A DNA stretch of 64,000 nucleotides, from positions 1-64,000 of the forward strand of contig NZ_JAJIRT010000003.1 in assembly GCF_025717675.1 (NCBI RefSeq). Reading direction: 5' to 3'. The notes under the pieces were generated by a model. The model searched no databases, had not been told where the DNA came from, and saw only the letters and a program-made list of their open reading frames with translations. Position 1 is the stretch's first letter. Each line of letters begins with the position of its first letter. Positions 41,961 to 51,777 of this stretch are shown here, piece after piece. A program made the position numbers and the translations under genes. This DNA comes from Paucibacter sp. DJ2R-2. Lineage in GTDB: Bacteria; Pseudomonadota; Gammaproteobacteria; Burkholderiales; Burkholderiaceae_C.

Positions 41961-42716
41961 ATGAAGGTTTTGCTGATCGACGATCACCCGCTGATATTGG
42001 CGGCTTTGAAGACCGTCATCGAGGGCATGGGCGATCATGTGCAGGTGGTCGGCGCCGAAAGCGCGGCGGCCGCGCGCCAGGCTTTGTTGGCCCACAGCGA
42101 CTTCAATCTCGTGCTGCTGGATCTTCAGCTGGGCGACGCCAGCGGCTTCGATGTGCTGGACGAGTTCCGCACCGCTTATCCGGCCCTGCCGGTGGTGATC
42201 ATCTCAGCCTCTGATCGTGCCAGTGACGTGATCCGTGCGATTGACCAAGGTGCCATGGGCTTTGTGCCCAAGCGTGCCGAGACCGAGCTGCTGTCCCAGG
42301 CGCTCAAGCTGGTCATGTCAGGGGGCATCTATGTGCCGCCCATGGGTCTGGGCTCGGACGGCAGCTCGGAGCAGGACAGCGTTGCACGCGGCGACGCCTT
42401 GAGCCCGCAGCAGAGCAAGCTGCAGCAGATTCAGCAACAAGCGCTTGCTTCAAACTACCAAGTGACGACCGGTCTGGAGGGCTTGGCCCTGACACCGCGC
42501 CAGACCGATGTGCTGGCCCTGCTTTTGCAAGGCAAGCCGAACAAGATCATCGCGCGCGAGCTCGGGGTTTCGGTGGAGACCATCAAGGACCATGTGGCTG
42601 CCGTGCTCAAGGCCCTGGGTGTGGGCTCGCGTACGCAGGCGGTGTTGGCCGTCGGGCAAATGGTGCAGCGTCAGCCCGACGCGCATTTCTCGACCTGGCG
42701 GGTGGCCCCGCTCTGA
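41961..42716 (+). CDS. NarL/FixJ-type response regulator
   Basis: The 251-residue protein has a receiver domain (LLIDDHPLI, phospho-aspartate in LVLLDLQLGD) and a LuxR-type helix-turn-helix (LTPRQTDVLALLLQGKPNK and ELGVSVETIKDHV). An unusual glutamine-rich linker of about 45 residues lies between them. ATG 41961 has AAGGA 5 bp upstream. No kinase is adjacent, so the input is unknown. It is convergent with scpA. Confidence 0.9.
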   Translation: MKVLLIDDHPLILAALKTVIEGMGDHVQVVGAESAAAARQALLAHSDFNLVLLDLQLGDASGFDVLDEFRTAYPALPVVIISASDRASDVIRAIDQGAMGFVPKRAETELLSQALKLVMSGGIYVPPMGLGSDGSSEQDSVARGDALSPQQSKLQQIQQQALASNYQVTTGLEGLALTPRQTDVLALLLQGKPNKIIARELGVSVETIKDHVAAVLKALGVGSRTQAVLAVGQMVQRQPDAHFSTWRVAPL

Positions 42717-42744
42717 CCCTCGGGCCCGGTTGGTCGGGGTTGGT

Positions 42745-43605
42745 TCAGACCGGCGTATAGGCCAGGCGTACGTAAATAGGCGCAAAGGCCTCGGCCTGGG
42801 TGATTTCCAACAAGCGCTCGCGCGCCAGTTCCAACATGGCGATGAAGGTCACCACCAGCACCGACTGGCCGCGTGACACATCGAACAGCTGCTCGAACTC
42901 CACGAAACGCTGCCCCTGCAGCCGGCGCAGCACGATGCTCATGTGCTCTCGCACCGACAGCTGCTCGCGCGTGATCTTGTGGTGCTGATTCAGCTTGGCG
43001 CGACGCAGGATGTCCAGCCAAGCATCACGCAAGTCATTGGCGTCGACGTCCGGGAAGCGTGGCTGCAGCGACTGCTCGATGTGAATCTGGGCCCGTAAGA
43101 AATCCCGGCCCAAGACCGGCAGGGCGTCCAGCCGGGCTGCAGCCAGCTTGATCTGCTCATATTCCAGCAGGCGCCGCACCAGCTCGGCGCGTGGATCTTC
43201 AGGCTCTTTGCCGTCTTCGCTTTTCTTGGGCGGCAGCAACATGCGCGACTTGATCTCGATCAGCATGGCCGCCATCAGCAGGTACTCGCTGGCCAGCTCA
43301 AGGTTGTGCTTGCGCAGCTGGTCGACATAGCTGAGGTACTGGCGCGTCACATCGGCCAGCGGGATGTCCAGGATGTTGAAGTTCTGGCGCCGGATCAGGT
43401 AGAGCAGCAAGTCCAGCGGACCCTGGAAGGCCTCCAGGAACACCTCCAGCGCATCGGGCGGGATGTACAGGTCCAGCGGCATCTGGAACAGCGGCTCGCC
43501 GTAGAGCCGCGCCACGGCCACACTGTCGATGGTCTCCGGCAAGCCGGGCAGAGGGTCGGCCGGTGGCGGCGGCAGGTCGGCCGCGGGCGGGTGCTCGCTG
43601 CTCAT
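42745..43605 (-). CDS. scpA: Segregation and condensation protein ScpA
   Basis: The 286-residue kleisin subunit of the Smc-ScpAB condensin has the N-terminal motif FQGPLDLLLYLIRRQNFNI and LASEYLLMAAMLIEIKSRMLLP. The C-terminal winged helix has VTFIAMLELARERLLEITQ. It is preceded by the small DUF3460 gene. scpB is not present in the window. Confidence 0.94.
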   Translation of the reverse strand: MSSEHPPAADLPPPPADPLPGLPETIDSVAVARLYGEPLFQMPLDLYIPPDALEVFLEAFQGPLDLLLYLIRRQNFNILDIPLADVTRQYLSYVDQLRKHNLELASEYLLMAAMLIEIKSRMLLPPKKSEDGKEPEDPRAELVRRLLEYEQIKLAAARLDALPVLGRDFLRAQIHIEQSLQPRFPDVDANDLRDAWLDILRRAKLNQHHKITREQLSVREHMSIVLRRLQGQRFVEFEQLFDVSRGQSVLVVTFIAMLELARERLLEITQAEAFAPIYVRLAYTPV

Positions 43606-43638
43606 GGTCTCGGTCGGTGCGAGAACCGGAATCTCTGC

Positions 43639-43842
43639 TTACTTGGCCTGGGTCTGGTAGACGTAGGGCTGCTGCTCGACACGTGCGGCCCGGTAATCTG
43701 CCTGGGCGGCCCGGTCCACGGGCTTGTCCCAGAGCAGGGCACGGCCGGCACGTTGTTCCGCCTCCAGCGTCGGCTTTTTGGCCTTGAGCTCATCGATGAA
43801 GGTGCTGGCTTCGGACTTGTAGGCTTTCCAGAACAGAGGCAT
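43639..43842 (-). CDS. DUF3460 family small protein
   Basis: This 67-residue hydrophilic protein has the DUF3460 pattern (FWKAYKSEASTFIDELK, AGRALLWDKPVD, YRAARVEQQPYVYQ). It lies 33 bp before scpA on the same strand, the usual place in Burkholderiales. Its function is unknown. No membrane segment or signal is present. Confidence 0.85.
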   Translation of the reverse strand: MPLFWKAYKSEASTFIDELKAKKPTLEAEQRAGRALLWDKPVDRAAQADYRAARVEQQPYVYQTQAK

Positions 43843-43887
43843 GGTGTGGGCAGGTGCTGAGGGGCGGCGGACCGCAATCCGCGAATT

Positions 43888-45558
43888 TTACAGGCTGGCT
43901 GCCTTGGCCGAGGCCAGCCACTGCGTGAAATCGCCATGAATGCCTTGCGGGCCCAGGGCCTCGGCCAAGCCGCCGCGCTGGATCAAGCTGGCCGGCTGCT
44001 CGTTCAGCCCGCACAGCAGCAAGGTCTGGCCTTGTTTCTGCAGGCTGCGCTGCAATTGCAAGAGCGCATCGAGACCCGAGCTGTCCATCGAGATCAGCAT
44101 GTGCATGTCCAGGACCAAGGTGTGCTCGCCCGCTTGCAGGGCCTGGCTCAGTCCTTCGACCTTGCCGACCGCGGCGAAAAACAAAGACCCGAACAGTTTG
44201 AGTGCTCGTGTGCCGGGTGGTAGCCCTTGCGACGGCAGCACTTGCACCGTGAAGAGGGTGCTCATACGGTAGATGAAGAACAGACAGGCCAGCACCAGGC
44301 CAGCCTCTACGGCGATCATCAAGTCGAAGATCACGGTCAAGCCGAAGGTGCCCAGCAAGATGGTGCGGTAGGGCAGGCTGAAGTGGCGCAGTCGCGCAAA
44401 TTCGTGCCATTCGCCCATATTCCAGGCCACCACCAGCAGTATTCCTGCCAAGGCCGCCAGCGGAATATGGGCGGCCAAGGGCGCGGCAACCAGCACGATG
44501 ATCAGCAGCACCAGCGCATGCACCATGCCCGCCACCGGACTGCTGGCACCGGCGCGCACATTGGTGACCGTGCGGGCGATGGTGCCGGTGGCCGGGATGC
44601 CGCCGAACAGCGGTGTTAGCAAATTGGCAATGCCTTGCGCCATCAGCTCCTGATTGGGGTCATGCCGCGGTTGTTCGCTGAGCTTGTCGGCCACGCGTGC
44701 GCAGAGCAGCGACTCGATGGCGCCGAGCAGGGTCAGGGTCAGCGTGGGCATCAGCAGCTGCTTGACGCCAGTCCAGCTGAAGCTCGGCCAGGCAAAGCTG
44801 GGCAGGGCCTGGGGAATGCCGCCAAAGCGGCTGCCAATGGTTTCGAGCGGCAGGTCCAGCCCGTAGCAGGCCAGGGTGGCGGCGACCAGGGCAATCACCG
44901 TCCCCGGCAGCAGGGCCATCGAGTGCCGCAGGCGAGCGCGCCAGGCCAGGGCTCCTCGCTCCATGGCATAGGTTTTGGGCCAGAGGCTGACGATGGCCAC
45001 GCAGGCGCTGCCGACCAGGAGCGCCATCGGATTGATCTGCCCCAGATGCTGCGCGATCAAGTGAATCTGGCTGAAGAAGTCGGCCGGCATGTGGGCAATC
45101 GGCAGGCCCAGGAAGTCCTTCAGCTGGGAAAGGCCGATCAGCACCGCGATGCCATTGGTGAAGCCGATGACGATGCTGACCGGGATGTAGCGCACCCAAG
45201 CGCCCAGACGCAAGGCGCCCATGACGGTCAGCAAGCAGCCGGCCAGCATGCTTGCAATCAGGAGATTGGCCAGACCGTAACGCTGCACGATGCCGTAGAT
45301 GACGACGATGAATGCGCCCGCCGGACCGCCGATCTGCACGCTGGAGCCACCCAGGGCCGAGATCAAGAAGCCGGCAATGATGGCGGTGAAGATGCCCTGT
45401 TCCGGTTTCACGCCCGAGGCGATGGCGAAGGCAATCGCCAGCGGCAGGGCGACGATGCCGACCGTGAAGCCGGCGCCCAAGTCGGCGATGAAGCGCTGAC
45501 GGCTGTAGCCCTGCAGCAGGCTCAGCGAGCGGGGTCGGAATGGGTGGAGCGGCAACAT
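43888..45558 (-). CDS. SulP-family anion transporter with STAS domain
   Basis: The 556-residue protein has 10-14 membrane helices with the SulP signatures DLGAGFTVGIVALPLAIAFA and SSVQIGGPAGAFIV. It carries a C-terminal STAS domain, residues about 440-545 (LVLDMHMLISMDSSGLDAL). Members carry sulfate, bicarbonate or dicarboxylates; the substrate cannot be told from sequence. The serine of the SMDSSG motif is the usual regulatory site. It lies upstream of DUF3460-scpA on the same strand. Confidence 0.9.
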   Translation of the reverse strand: MLPLHPFRPRSLSLLQGYSRQRFIADLGAGFTVGIVALPLAIAFAIASGVKPEQGIFTAIIAGFLISALGGSSVQIGGPAGAFIVVIYGIVQRYGLANLLIASMLAGCLLTVMGALRLGAWVRYIPVSIVIGFTNGIAVLIGLSQLKDFLGLPIAHMPADFFSQIHLIAQHLGQINPMALLVGSACVAIVSLWPKTYAMERGALAWRARLRHSMALLPGTVIALVAATLACYGLDLPLETIGSRFGGIPQALPSFAWPSFSWTGVKQLLMPTLTLTLLGAIESLLCARVADKLSEQPRHDPNQELMAQGIANLLTPLFGGIPATGTIARTVTNVRAGASSPVAGMVHALVLLIIVLVAAPLAAHIPLAALAGILLVVAWNMGEWHEFARLRHFSLPYRTILLGTFGLTVIFDLMIAVEAGLVLACLFFIYRMSTLFTVQVLPSQGLPPGTRALKLFGSLFFAAVGKVEGLSQALQAGEHTLVLDMHMLISMDSSGLDALLQLQRSLQKQGQTLLLCGLNEQPASLIQRGGLAEALGPQGIHGDFTQWLASAKAASL

Positions 45559-45604
45559 GGCGTTGCTCTGATTCTGCGCCTGCTGGCCGCAACTGAGACG
45601 CTGA

Positions 45605-46438
45605 TCAGCCGGCGTAGTTGCGCACGATGTTGTCGATCAGCTGCGCGCTGCCGGACTGACTCAGGCGGCGGTCGAGATGGGCGAGGATCTGGCGCGCCCC
45701 GGGAAAGTCCTGACGCAGGCCCACATGGAAGGGCACGGACGCAGCCATATACGGGGCCGGGATCGACATCACCTGAGCGTGGATGGCTAGTTTCTTGAGT
45801 CGCCACTGCGTGACCAGGGGGCTCAGGGAGACATGGACATCACCACGCGCCGCCATCACCATGCGGAAGATGGCGTCATGGCCGGTGGTCCACTCGACAT
45901 GGGGGAAATCAGCCAGGGTCTGCTCGGCCCATTGATTGCCTTTTTGGTCCACCAGTTGAAAGGCCTTGAGTTCCTCACGCGAGCGCAGCTTTTCGAGCTG
46001 TGCACGCTGTGGATGGCGCGCGCTGAAGAACAGATGCGGCCGCAGTTCGACAAGGGGCACGTCGTTGAAGTGCGCGTAGACCTTGCGCTCATCCGAGGCG
46101 AAGGTGCACAGGCCATCGGCCTGGCCGAGTTTGACCACGGCCTGGGCGCGCCGCCAGGGCAGGCCCAGGTTTTCGATCTCGATGCTGTCCAGGTCCTTCA
46201 GCAGCGCCTGCAGCACATCGGGCAGGATGCCCTGGACGCGCCCGGGCTGGGTCAGCGGGTCAATGAAGGAGTAGGGCGCGTAGTCGTCGTTGTAGCTCAT
46301 CAGCAAGCGCTGGCGGATGCCGGCGGCCTGCAACGTTAGCGGGCCTATCAGCAGGCCAGCGCCGAGCATGCCGGCGCCCATCAGGCCCAGGGCCTGGCGA
46401 CGCGGCGTGCAGGCTTGAACCCGGGCGCACTGCGGCAT
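45605..46438 (-). CDS. Periplasmic solute-binding protein (SBP_bac_3 type)
   Basis: The 277-residue protein has a signal peptide with a twin-arginine-like start (TPRRQALGLMGAG) and hydrophobic core to about residue 38. The mature part has the type II binding-protein pattern (YAPYSFIDP, GILPDVLQALLKDL, FFSARHP, FRMVMAARGDVHVS). No ABC permease or ATPase genes are adjacent, so it may serve a receptor or be orphan. It starts 13 bp after metG. Confidence 0.75.
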   Translation of the reverse strand: MPQCARVQACTPRRQALGLMGAGMLGAGLLIGPLTLQAAGIRQRLLMSYNDDYAPYSFIDPLTQPGRVQGILPDVLQALLKDLDSIEIENLGLPWRRAQAVVKLGQADGLCTFASDERKVYAHFNDVPLVELRPHLFFSARHPQRAQLEKLRSREELKAFQLVDQKGNQWAEQTLADFPHVEWTTGHDAIFRMVMAARGDVHVSLSPLVTQWRLKKLAIHAQVMSIPAPYMAASVPFHVGLRQDFPGARQILAHLDRRLSQSGSAQLIDNIVRNYAG

Positions 46439-46451
46439 GGGCCTGTTCGCT

Positions 46452-48506
46452 TCAGCGTACCCGCATGCCTGGCTGCGCGCCGGGGAATGGCTCAAGCACA
46501 AAGATGCCGGGCGTGGTCTTTTCATCGGCGTGGCTGGCAGCCAGCACCATGCCCTCGCTGATGCCGAACTTCATCTTGCGCGGCGCCAGATTGGCCACCA
46601 TCACCGTCAGCTTGCCTTCGAGCTGCTCGGGTTGGTAGGCGCTCTTGATGCCGCTGAAGACATTGCGCAGGCGGCCTTCGCCCACGTCCAGGGTCAGGCG
46701 CAGCAGCTTGTCCGAACCCTCGACATGCTCGGCTTTGACGATCTTGGCGATGCGCAGATCGACCTTGCTGAAGTCTTCGATCTTGATCTCGGGCGCCAGC
46801 TCCTCGCCGCCGGGCACGGGCACGGGAGCGGCGGCTGCGGCCGGTGCTTCGAACAGCGCTTCCAGCAGCTTGGGATCGACCCGTTGCATCAAGTGCTCGT
46901 AGGCGCCGATCTGGTGGGCGCCCAGGGCGCGTGCGCTGTCGGCGAATTGCAGCGGCGCGATGCGAAGGAAGGTCTCGACCTTGGCGGCCAGCACTGGTAG
47001 CACCGGTTTCAGGTAGAGAGTCAGCAGGCGGAAGGCTTCGATGCAGACGCTGCAGACATCGTGCAGCACGGCATCCTTGCCTTCTTGCTTGGCCAGCTCC
47101 CAAGGCTTGTTCTGGTCCACATACTCGTTGACCCGGTCGGCCAGCAGCATGGTCTCGCGCAAGGCCTTGCCGAACTCGCGTTCTTCGTACAGCTCGGCGA
47201 TGGTGCCGCTGTGGGCGCGCAGACCGTCCAGCAGAGCACGGCCTTCTACGCCCAGATCGGCCGACAGGTGGCCGTCGAAGCGCTTGGCTAGGAAGCCGGC
47301 AGCGCGCGAAGCGATGTTGATGTATTTGCCGACCAGATCGCTGTTGACGCGGGCGACGAAGTCATCGGGGTTGAAGTCGATGTCCTCGACCCGGGCGTTG
47401 AGCTTGGCGGCGATGTAGTAGCGCAGCCACTCGGCATTCATGCCCAGGTTCAGGTACTTGAGCGGGTCCAGGCCGGTGCCGCGGCTCTTGCTCATCTTCT
47501 CGCCGTTGTTGACGGTCAGGAAGCCGTGCACGAAGACATGGTTGGGCGTCTTGCGGCCGCTGAAATGCAGCATGGCCGGCCAGAACAAGGTGTGGAAATA
47601 AGTGATGTCCTTGCCGATGAAGTGCACCTGCTCGACCGACTCGTCGGCCATGAAGGCCTCGTAATCCTGGCCGGTCTTGCTGAAGTAGTTCTTCAGCGAG
47701 GCGAGGTAGCCGATCGGCGCATCCAGCCAGACGTAGAAGTACTTGCCCGGCGCATCGGGAATCTCGATGCCGAAATAGGGCGCGTCGCGGCTGATGTCCC
47801 AGTCACCGAGCCCACCTTTGCCGTCTTCATCCTTGGTGAACCATTCTTTGATTTTGTTCAGCACCTCGGACTGCAGGCGGCCCGGGGTTTGCGTCCACTG
47901 CTCGAGGAACTCGACGCAGCGTGGATCGCTGAGCTTGAAGAAATAATGCTCCGAGCTCTTCATCACCGGCGTGGCACCGCTGAGCACCGAGAAGGGATTC
48001 TTCAGTTCGGTCGGCGTGTAGACGGCACCGCAGGATTCGCAGGAATCGCCGTACTGGTCCTTGGCGCCACATTTCGGGCATTCGCCCTTGATGAAACGGT
48101 CCGGCAGGAACATGGCCTTTTCCGGGTCGAAGAACTGCTCGATGGTTTTCACCTCGATCAGCTCGTTGCGACGCAAGGCCTTGTAGACATCTTTGGACAG
48201 CTCGTGGTTCTCGACCCCGTCGGTCGAGTGCCAGTTGTCAAAGGCGATGTGGAAGCCGTCCAGATAGGCTTTGCGGCCGGCCGCGATCTGGGCCACGAAC
48301 TGTTGCGGCGTGATGCCGGCCTTCTCGGCGGCAATCATGATGGGCGCTCCGTGGGCATCGTCGGCGCAGACGAAATGCACCTGCTGGCCCAGCATGCGCT
48401 GGAAGCGCACCCAGATATCGGCCTGGGTCCACTCCATGATGTGGCCAATGTGGCAGTTGCCATTGGCATAGGGCAGGGCGGTGGTGACGAAGAGCTTGCG
48501 TGTCAT
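46452..48506 (-). CDS. metG: Methionyl-tRNA synthetase
   Basis: The 684-residue enzyme charges tRNA-Met and initiator tRNA. It has the HIGH motif ([13 protein letters not shown]), a zinc knuckle (CPKCG and CESCG), KMSKS ([10 protein letters not shown]) and a C-terminal tRNA-binding domain ([17 protein letters not shown]). ATG 48506 gives the family N-terminus [16 protein letters not shown]. It is of the long MetG1 type. Confidence 0.97.
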   Translation of the reverse strand: MTRKLFVTTALPYANGNCHIGHIMEWTQADIWVRFQRMLGQQVHFVCADDAHGAPIMIAAEKAGITPQQFVAQIAAGRKAYLDGFHIAFDNWHSTDGVENHELSKDVYKALRRNELIEVKTIEQFFDPEKAMFLPDRFIKGECPKCGAKDQYGDSCESCGAVYTPTELKNPFSVLSGATPVMKSSEHYFFKLSDPRCVEFLEQWTQTPGRLQSEVLNKIKEWFTKDEDGKGGLGDWDISRDAPYFGIEIPDAPGKYFYVWLDAPIGYLASLKNYFSKTGQDYEAFMADESVEQVHFIGKDITYFHTLFWPAMLHFSGRKTPNHVFVHGFLTVNNGEKMSKSRGTGLDPLKYLNLGMNAEWLRYYIAAKLNARVEDIDFNPDDFVARVNSDLVGKYINIASRAAGFLAKRFDGHLSADLGVEGRALLDGLRAHSGTIAELYEEREFGKALRETMLLADRVNEYVDQNKPWELAKQEGKDAVLHDVCSVCIEAFRLLTLYLKPVLPVLAAKVETFLRIAPLQFADSARALGAHQIGAYEHLMQRVDPKLLEALFEAPAAAAAPVPVPGGEELAPEIKIEDFSKVDLRIAKIVKAEHVEGSDKLLRLTLDVGEGRLRNVFSGIKSAYQPEQLEGKLTVMVANLAPRKMKFGISEGMVLAASHADEKTTPGIFVLEPFPGAQPGMRVR

Positions 48507-48601
48507 GGTGTCTTTGCGGGCCTGGCGGAGGTGCCGGGGAGGCGCGCATTTTAGGGCCATGCGTGCACAGGCCTGGCCGCTGCCGCCGCAGCGGGCCGGG
48601 C

Positions 48602-48811
48602 TCAGTTGCTCGTGGCAGGCGCCGCAGGGTCGGAGCTGACGCCGCCTTCGTTGGGCACCGCTTCGCCGCTGCCGTCTTCGGCGGGCGCGTCCTGATCGGG
48701 GCTGCCGTCAGGCTTTTGCAGCTTGCGCTGGCGTTTCTCTTCGGTTTTCTTCTTCTTGGCCAATTCGCGTTGGCGTTTTTCGTATGAGTAGTTCGGTGTG
48801 GCCAAGGACAT
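48602..48811 (-). CDS. Small basic conserved hypothetical protein
   Basis: The 69-residue protein begins [16 protein letters not shown] and has a lysine/arginine-rich helix ([17 protein letters not shown]), then an acidic, proline-rich tail. The pattern is common beside housekeeping genes in Burkholderiales and may bind nucleic acid, which is inference. AGGAGC abuts the ATG at 48811; a TTG two codons later would have better spacing. It lies 95 bp before metG on the same strand. Confidence 0.65.
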   Translation of the reverse strand: MSLATPNYSYEKRQRELAKKKKTEEKRQRKLQKPDGSPDQDAPAEDGSGEAVPNEGGVSSDPAAPATSN

Positions 48812-49448
48812 GCTCCTGCAAGGCATCTGCGGGGCGCAGATAGGGGTGTCACTGTAACCGCTGGACGCTGTGGCCGGCGCGCTGGCGTGGTTCTGGCGCG
48901 CCTCCAGTTAGCGTGAAAAGCTCGGTTGAACATGAAGCATCGGCCCTAAGTGCCTGATTCTTATGGTCTAAAAAGACTATCCACTTTCGCTGTGGATAAC
49001 TTTGTGGACAAGGCCCTCTGGAGCGCGCCAAACCCTTGTGGCGAGGCCATCTGGCTTAATCTGCCTCTTTTCGCGGCACTGGCGCTGTCTCTATATGAAT
49101 CAATGACTTAGCGATCGTCTGCGCGAGCTGCCCGGCGCGGCCCCAGAGTTGCTTGGTCCAATTCCTGTGGATCAAGAAGTGGGGATAAGTCAAGCCCTGA
49201 ACACGCTTCGTCGCGAAATTCAGTGACATTGCGGTGACAGACATGCCTCGTTTTTGCACAGCTGCTGTGGACAACTTTGTGGGCTGAATCTCGATAGCGT
49301 GGCTAAGTGCTTGATAGGGCTGGCGCTTTGCTGGTCTGCCTGGTTTTTGTGCAGGCGTGCGCCGGTATCGGGGGCGATGCCTAGGTCTTTGCGTGCGCTG
49401 CATGGCTAAAATCGCGCACTTTGCACGGTAGCGGCATCAGGGCAACAG
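48812..49448. other. 637-bp intergenic region with DnaA-box cluster
   Basis: No coding frame is credible here. The region has one perfect DnaA box, TGTGGATAA 48991-48999, and four 8-of-9 matches in the same orientation: TGTGGACAA 49003-49011, TGTGGATCA 49166-49174, TGGGGATAA 49180-49188 and TGTGGACAA 49266-49274. The phrase GCTGTGGAYAACTTTGTGG occurs twice (from 48989 and 49264). An AT-richer stretch precedes them at 48903-48985. dnaA is not nearby, so this may be a DnaA-titrating or reactivating site or an origin. Confidence 0.6.
49407..49412 (+). promoter_or_regulatory. -10 element of minC
   Basis: TAAAAT within GCTAAAATCGCG lies 36 bp before minC. The same GCTAAAATCGC phrase precedes yebC. 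No convincing -35 is seen. Confidence 0.35.
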
Positions 49449-50306
49449 ATGACTCAGGCACAACAGGGAAGGACGGCGGCCAAAGCCGCCGAGGGTTTTG
49501 AGTTGAAGAGCACGACGCTGAGTCTGCTGTCGCTGCAGCTCAAGACCGCAGACCTGGCCGAACTCGGGCGCCAGCTGGAGCTTCGCTTGGGCGACACGCC
49601 CGATGTGTTTGGTCACGAACCCTTGCTGATCGATCTGAGCCAGCTGCCGCTGGAGGCGGCCGAGGCGAGCGATGCCCAAGAGCAGCCGACCCAGCTCAGC
49701 CTGGAGCCCGTGCTGCCGGGGCGGGCCGACGTGGATGTGGCAGCTTTGCTCGCTTTGCTGCGGCGCCACCGCATGGCGCCGGTAGCGGTGTACGGCGCCC
49801 AGCCTGCTGAGTTGGCGCAGGCCCTGTCCTTGGGCTTGGCCGAGGCGCCCGAACCCGACGTTCCGGCCGCGCCGCGCGCACGCTCGGTGGAGCCGGCGCC
49901 GGTGGTGCAGGAAGTGATTCGGGAAGTGGTGCACGAGGTCATTCGTGAAGTCGCTGTGCCGGGCGAAGCGGTCCGCACCCTGGTGGTGGACAAGCCGCTG
50001 CGCTCGGGCCAGCGCATCTATGCCAAGGGCGGCGATTTGGTCGTGCTGGCCCTGGTCAATCACGGTGCCGAGGTGATCGCTGACGGCCATATTCATGTCT
50101 ATGCGCCGCTGCGCGGCAAGGCCATTGCCGGTGCGCGCGGCAACACCGAGGCGCGAATATTTGCGGCGAGCATGGAAGCCGAGCTGATTTCGATCGCCGG
50201 CATTTACCGCACCACCGAGAACCCCTTGCCCGATACGGTGCAGGGCAAGCCGGCCCAGATCCGGTTAGAGGGCGAGAAGCTCGTGATGGAAGCGCTGAAG
50301 CTCTGA
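49449..50306 (+). CDS. minC: Septum site inhibitor MinC
   Basis: The 285-residue protein has an N-terminal FtsZ-inhibiting domain (FELKSTTLSLLSLQL, LIDLSQLP), an alanine/valine/glutamate linker, and the C-terminal beta-helix that binds MinD (KPLRSGQRIYAKGGDLVVL, VNHGAEVIADGHIHVYAPLRG). It blocks Z-ring formation near the poles. It is first of minCDE, and its spacer is the DnaA-box region. Confidence 0.95.
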   Translation: MTQAQQGRTAAKAAEGFELKSTTLSLLSLQLKTADLAELGRQLELRLGDTPDVFGHEPLLIDLSQLPLEAAEASDAQEQPTQLSLEPVLPGRADVDVAALLALLRRHRMAPVAVYGAQPAELAQALSLGLAEAPEPDVPAAPRARSVEPAPVVQEVIREVVHEVIREVAVPGEAVRTLVVDKPLRSGQRIYAKGGDLVVLALVNHGAEVIADGHIHVYAPLRGKAIAGARGNTEARIFAASMEAELISIAGIYRTTENPLPDTVQGKPAQIRLEGEKLVMEALKL

Positions 50307-50410
50307 GCGTCTGATTTGAAAGAAGGGCCGGGATCACCGGTCGGAACGAAAAAAGCAGGTCGGCGCTGGCGCCGGCCGCCTCAGTTGTAGTTTTGAAAGG
50401 ATCTGATTCG

Positions 50411-51226
50411 ATGACCAAGATCGTCGTGGTGACCTCGGGCAAGGGTGGCGTGGGCAAGACCACCACCAGCGCCAGTTTCGCAACCGGCCTGGCCTTGCGT
50501 GGACACAAGACCTGCGTGATCGACTTCGACGTCGGTCTGCGCAATCTCGACCTGATCATGGGCTGCGAGCGCCGTGTGGTCTATGACCTGATCAACGTCA
50601 TCAATGACGAGATCAAGCTCAGCCAAGCGCTCATCAAGGACAAGCAGCTGGACAAGCTCTTCATCCTGGCCGCTTCGCAGACCCGCGACAAAGATGCGCT
50701 GACCTATGAAGGCGTGGAGCGCGTGCTCGAAGAGCTCAAGTCCATGGATTTCGAGTACATCGTCTGCGACTCGCCGGCCGGCATCGAAACCGGTGCACTG
50801 ATGGCCATGCACTTCGCCGACGAGGCGCTGGTGGTGACCAACCCCGAGGTCTCCTCGGTGCGCGACTCGGACCGTATCCTGGGCATGCTCAACAGCAAGA
50901 CCAAGCGCGCCATCGAAGGCAAGGATCCCATCAAGGAGCACCTGCTGATCACCCGCTACAACCCCAACCGGGTCGAGGGTGGCCATATGCTGTCGCTGGA
51001 AGACATCCACGAAATTCTGCGCACGCCGCTGATCGGCGTGATCCCGGAATCGGAAGTGGTGCTGCAAGCCTCCAACCAAGGCTCGCCTGCCATCCATATG
51101 CAAGGCACCGATGTTTCGGAGGCTTACAAGGATGTGATCAGCCGCTTCCTGGGCGAAGACAAGCCGATGCGCTTCATCGAAGCCGTCAAGCCCAGTCTGT
51201 TCAAACGCCTGTTCGGCGGCAAGTAA
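50411..51226 (+). CDS. minD: Septum site-determining ATPase MinD
   Basis: The 271-residue ATPase has the deviant Walker [26 protein letters not shown] and [11 protein letters not shown]. It ends in the amphipathic membrane-targeting helix [11 protein letters not shown]. It recruits MinC to the membrane and oscillates with MinE. ATG 50411 is chosen for the canonical [10 protein letters not shown] start with GAAAGGA upstream. Confidence 0.97.
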   Translation: MTKIVVVTSGKGGVGKTTTSASFATGLALRGHKTCVIDFDVGLRNLDLIMGCERRVVYDLINVINDEIKLSQALIKDKQLDKLFILAASQTRDKDALTYEGVERVLEELKSMDFEYIVCDSPAGIETGALMAMHFADEALVVTNPEVSSVRDSDRILGMLNSKTKRAIEGKDPIKEHLLITRYNPNRVEGGHMLSLEDIHEILRTPLIGVIPESEVVLQASNQGSPAIHMQGTDVSEAYKDVISRFLGEDKPMRFIEAVKPSLFKRLFGGK

Positions 51227-51239
51227 GCAGGAGGACCGG

Positions 51240-51497
51240 ATGAGTTTCCTCAAATACTTTCTGGGTGAAAAGAAAAGCACCGCCAGCGTCGCCAAGGAGC
51301 GCCTGCAGCTGATCCTGGCCCACGAGCGCAACGGCCGCAAGCCCAGCGCCGATTACCTGCCTCAGCTCAAGAACGAGCTGCTGGCGGTGATTTCTAAGTA
51401 CATCGACATCGACATGAAGGACATCAACGTCGATGTTCAGCATCATGGTGATATGGACGTGCTGGAGCTGAAGATCGAGCTGCCGGAAGGGCGCTGA
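51240..51497 (+). CDS. minE: Topological specificity factor MinE
   Basis: The 85-residue protein has the MinD-activating N-terminal part ([16 protein letters not shown]) and the C-terminal topological domain ([20 protein letters not shown]). It drives Min oscillation. It follows minD by 13 bp with AGGAGG as ribosome binding site, and a terminator follows. Confidence 0.96.
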   Translation: MSFLKYFLGEKKSTASVAKERLQLILAHERNGRKPSADYLPQLKNELLAVISKYIDIDMKDINVDVQHHGDMDVLELKIELPEGR

Positions 51498-51516
51498 GAT
51501 TGCGAGTTACGAATCA

Positions 51517-51544
51517 AAAGGCCGCTGAAGCGGCCTTTTTTTGT
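51517..51544 (+). terminator. Intrinsic terminator after minE
   Basis: AAAAGGCCGC, loop TGAA, GCGGCCTTTTTTT lies 19 bp after the minE stop and closes the minCDE operon. Confidence 0.88.
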
Positions 51545-51578
51545 GGGCGCATCGCAGGGCCTTGCATGGCGCCTATCG

Positions 51579-51753
51579 GCACTGAGCCGTCGTTCGCGGA
51601 GAAGTTTCAGCACGCAGAGTTCGCAGAGGACCGCAGAGGACGCTGAGAACACAAACCTCGCTCTTCTTCTCTCTCTGCGACCTCTGCGACCTCTGCGAAC
51701 CTCCGCGCACTCTGCGTTCGTATTCAAATCTCAGGGAACGACGGTTCTGTGCC
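51579..51753 (-). repeat. MITE-like palindromic element, copy 2
   Basis: This copy is the reverse complement of the element at 4941-5106 and nearly identical to it. Its ends are GGCACTGAGCCGTCGTTC and GAACGACGGTTCTGTGCC. It differs mainly by one extra 9-bp GTCGCAGAG unit, which makes it about 175 bp. It lies between the minE terminator and the 3' end of glnS, again in a non-coding gap. Confidence 0.85.
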
Positions 51754-51777
51754 GCAAGCAGCCTTTTCAAGCTCTTC

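Noticed and set aside
48903-49274. Firm call as chromosomal origin oriC
   Set aside because: DnaA boxes are present, but dnaA, dnaN, gyrB and rpmH are not, and no skew data can be obtained from this window. It is kept as a DnaA-box cluster only.
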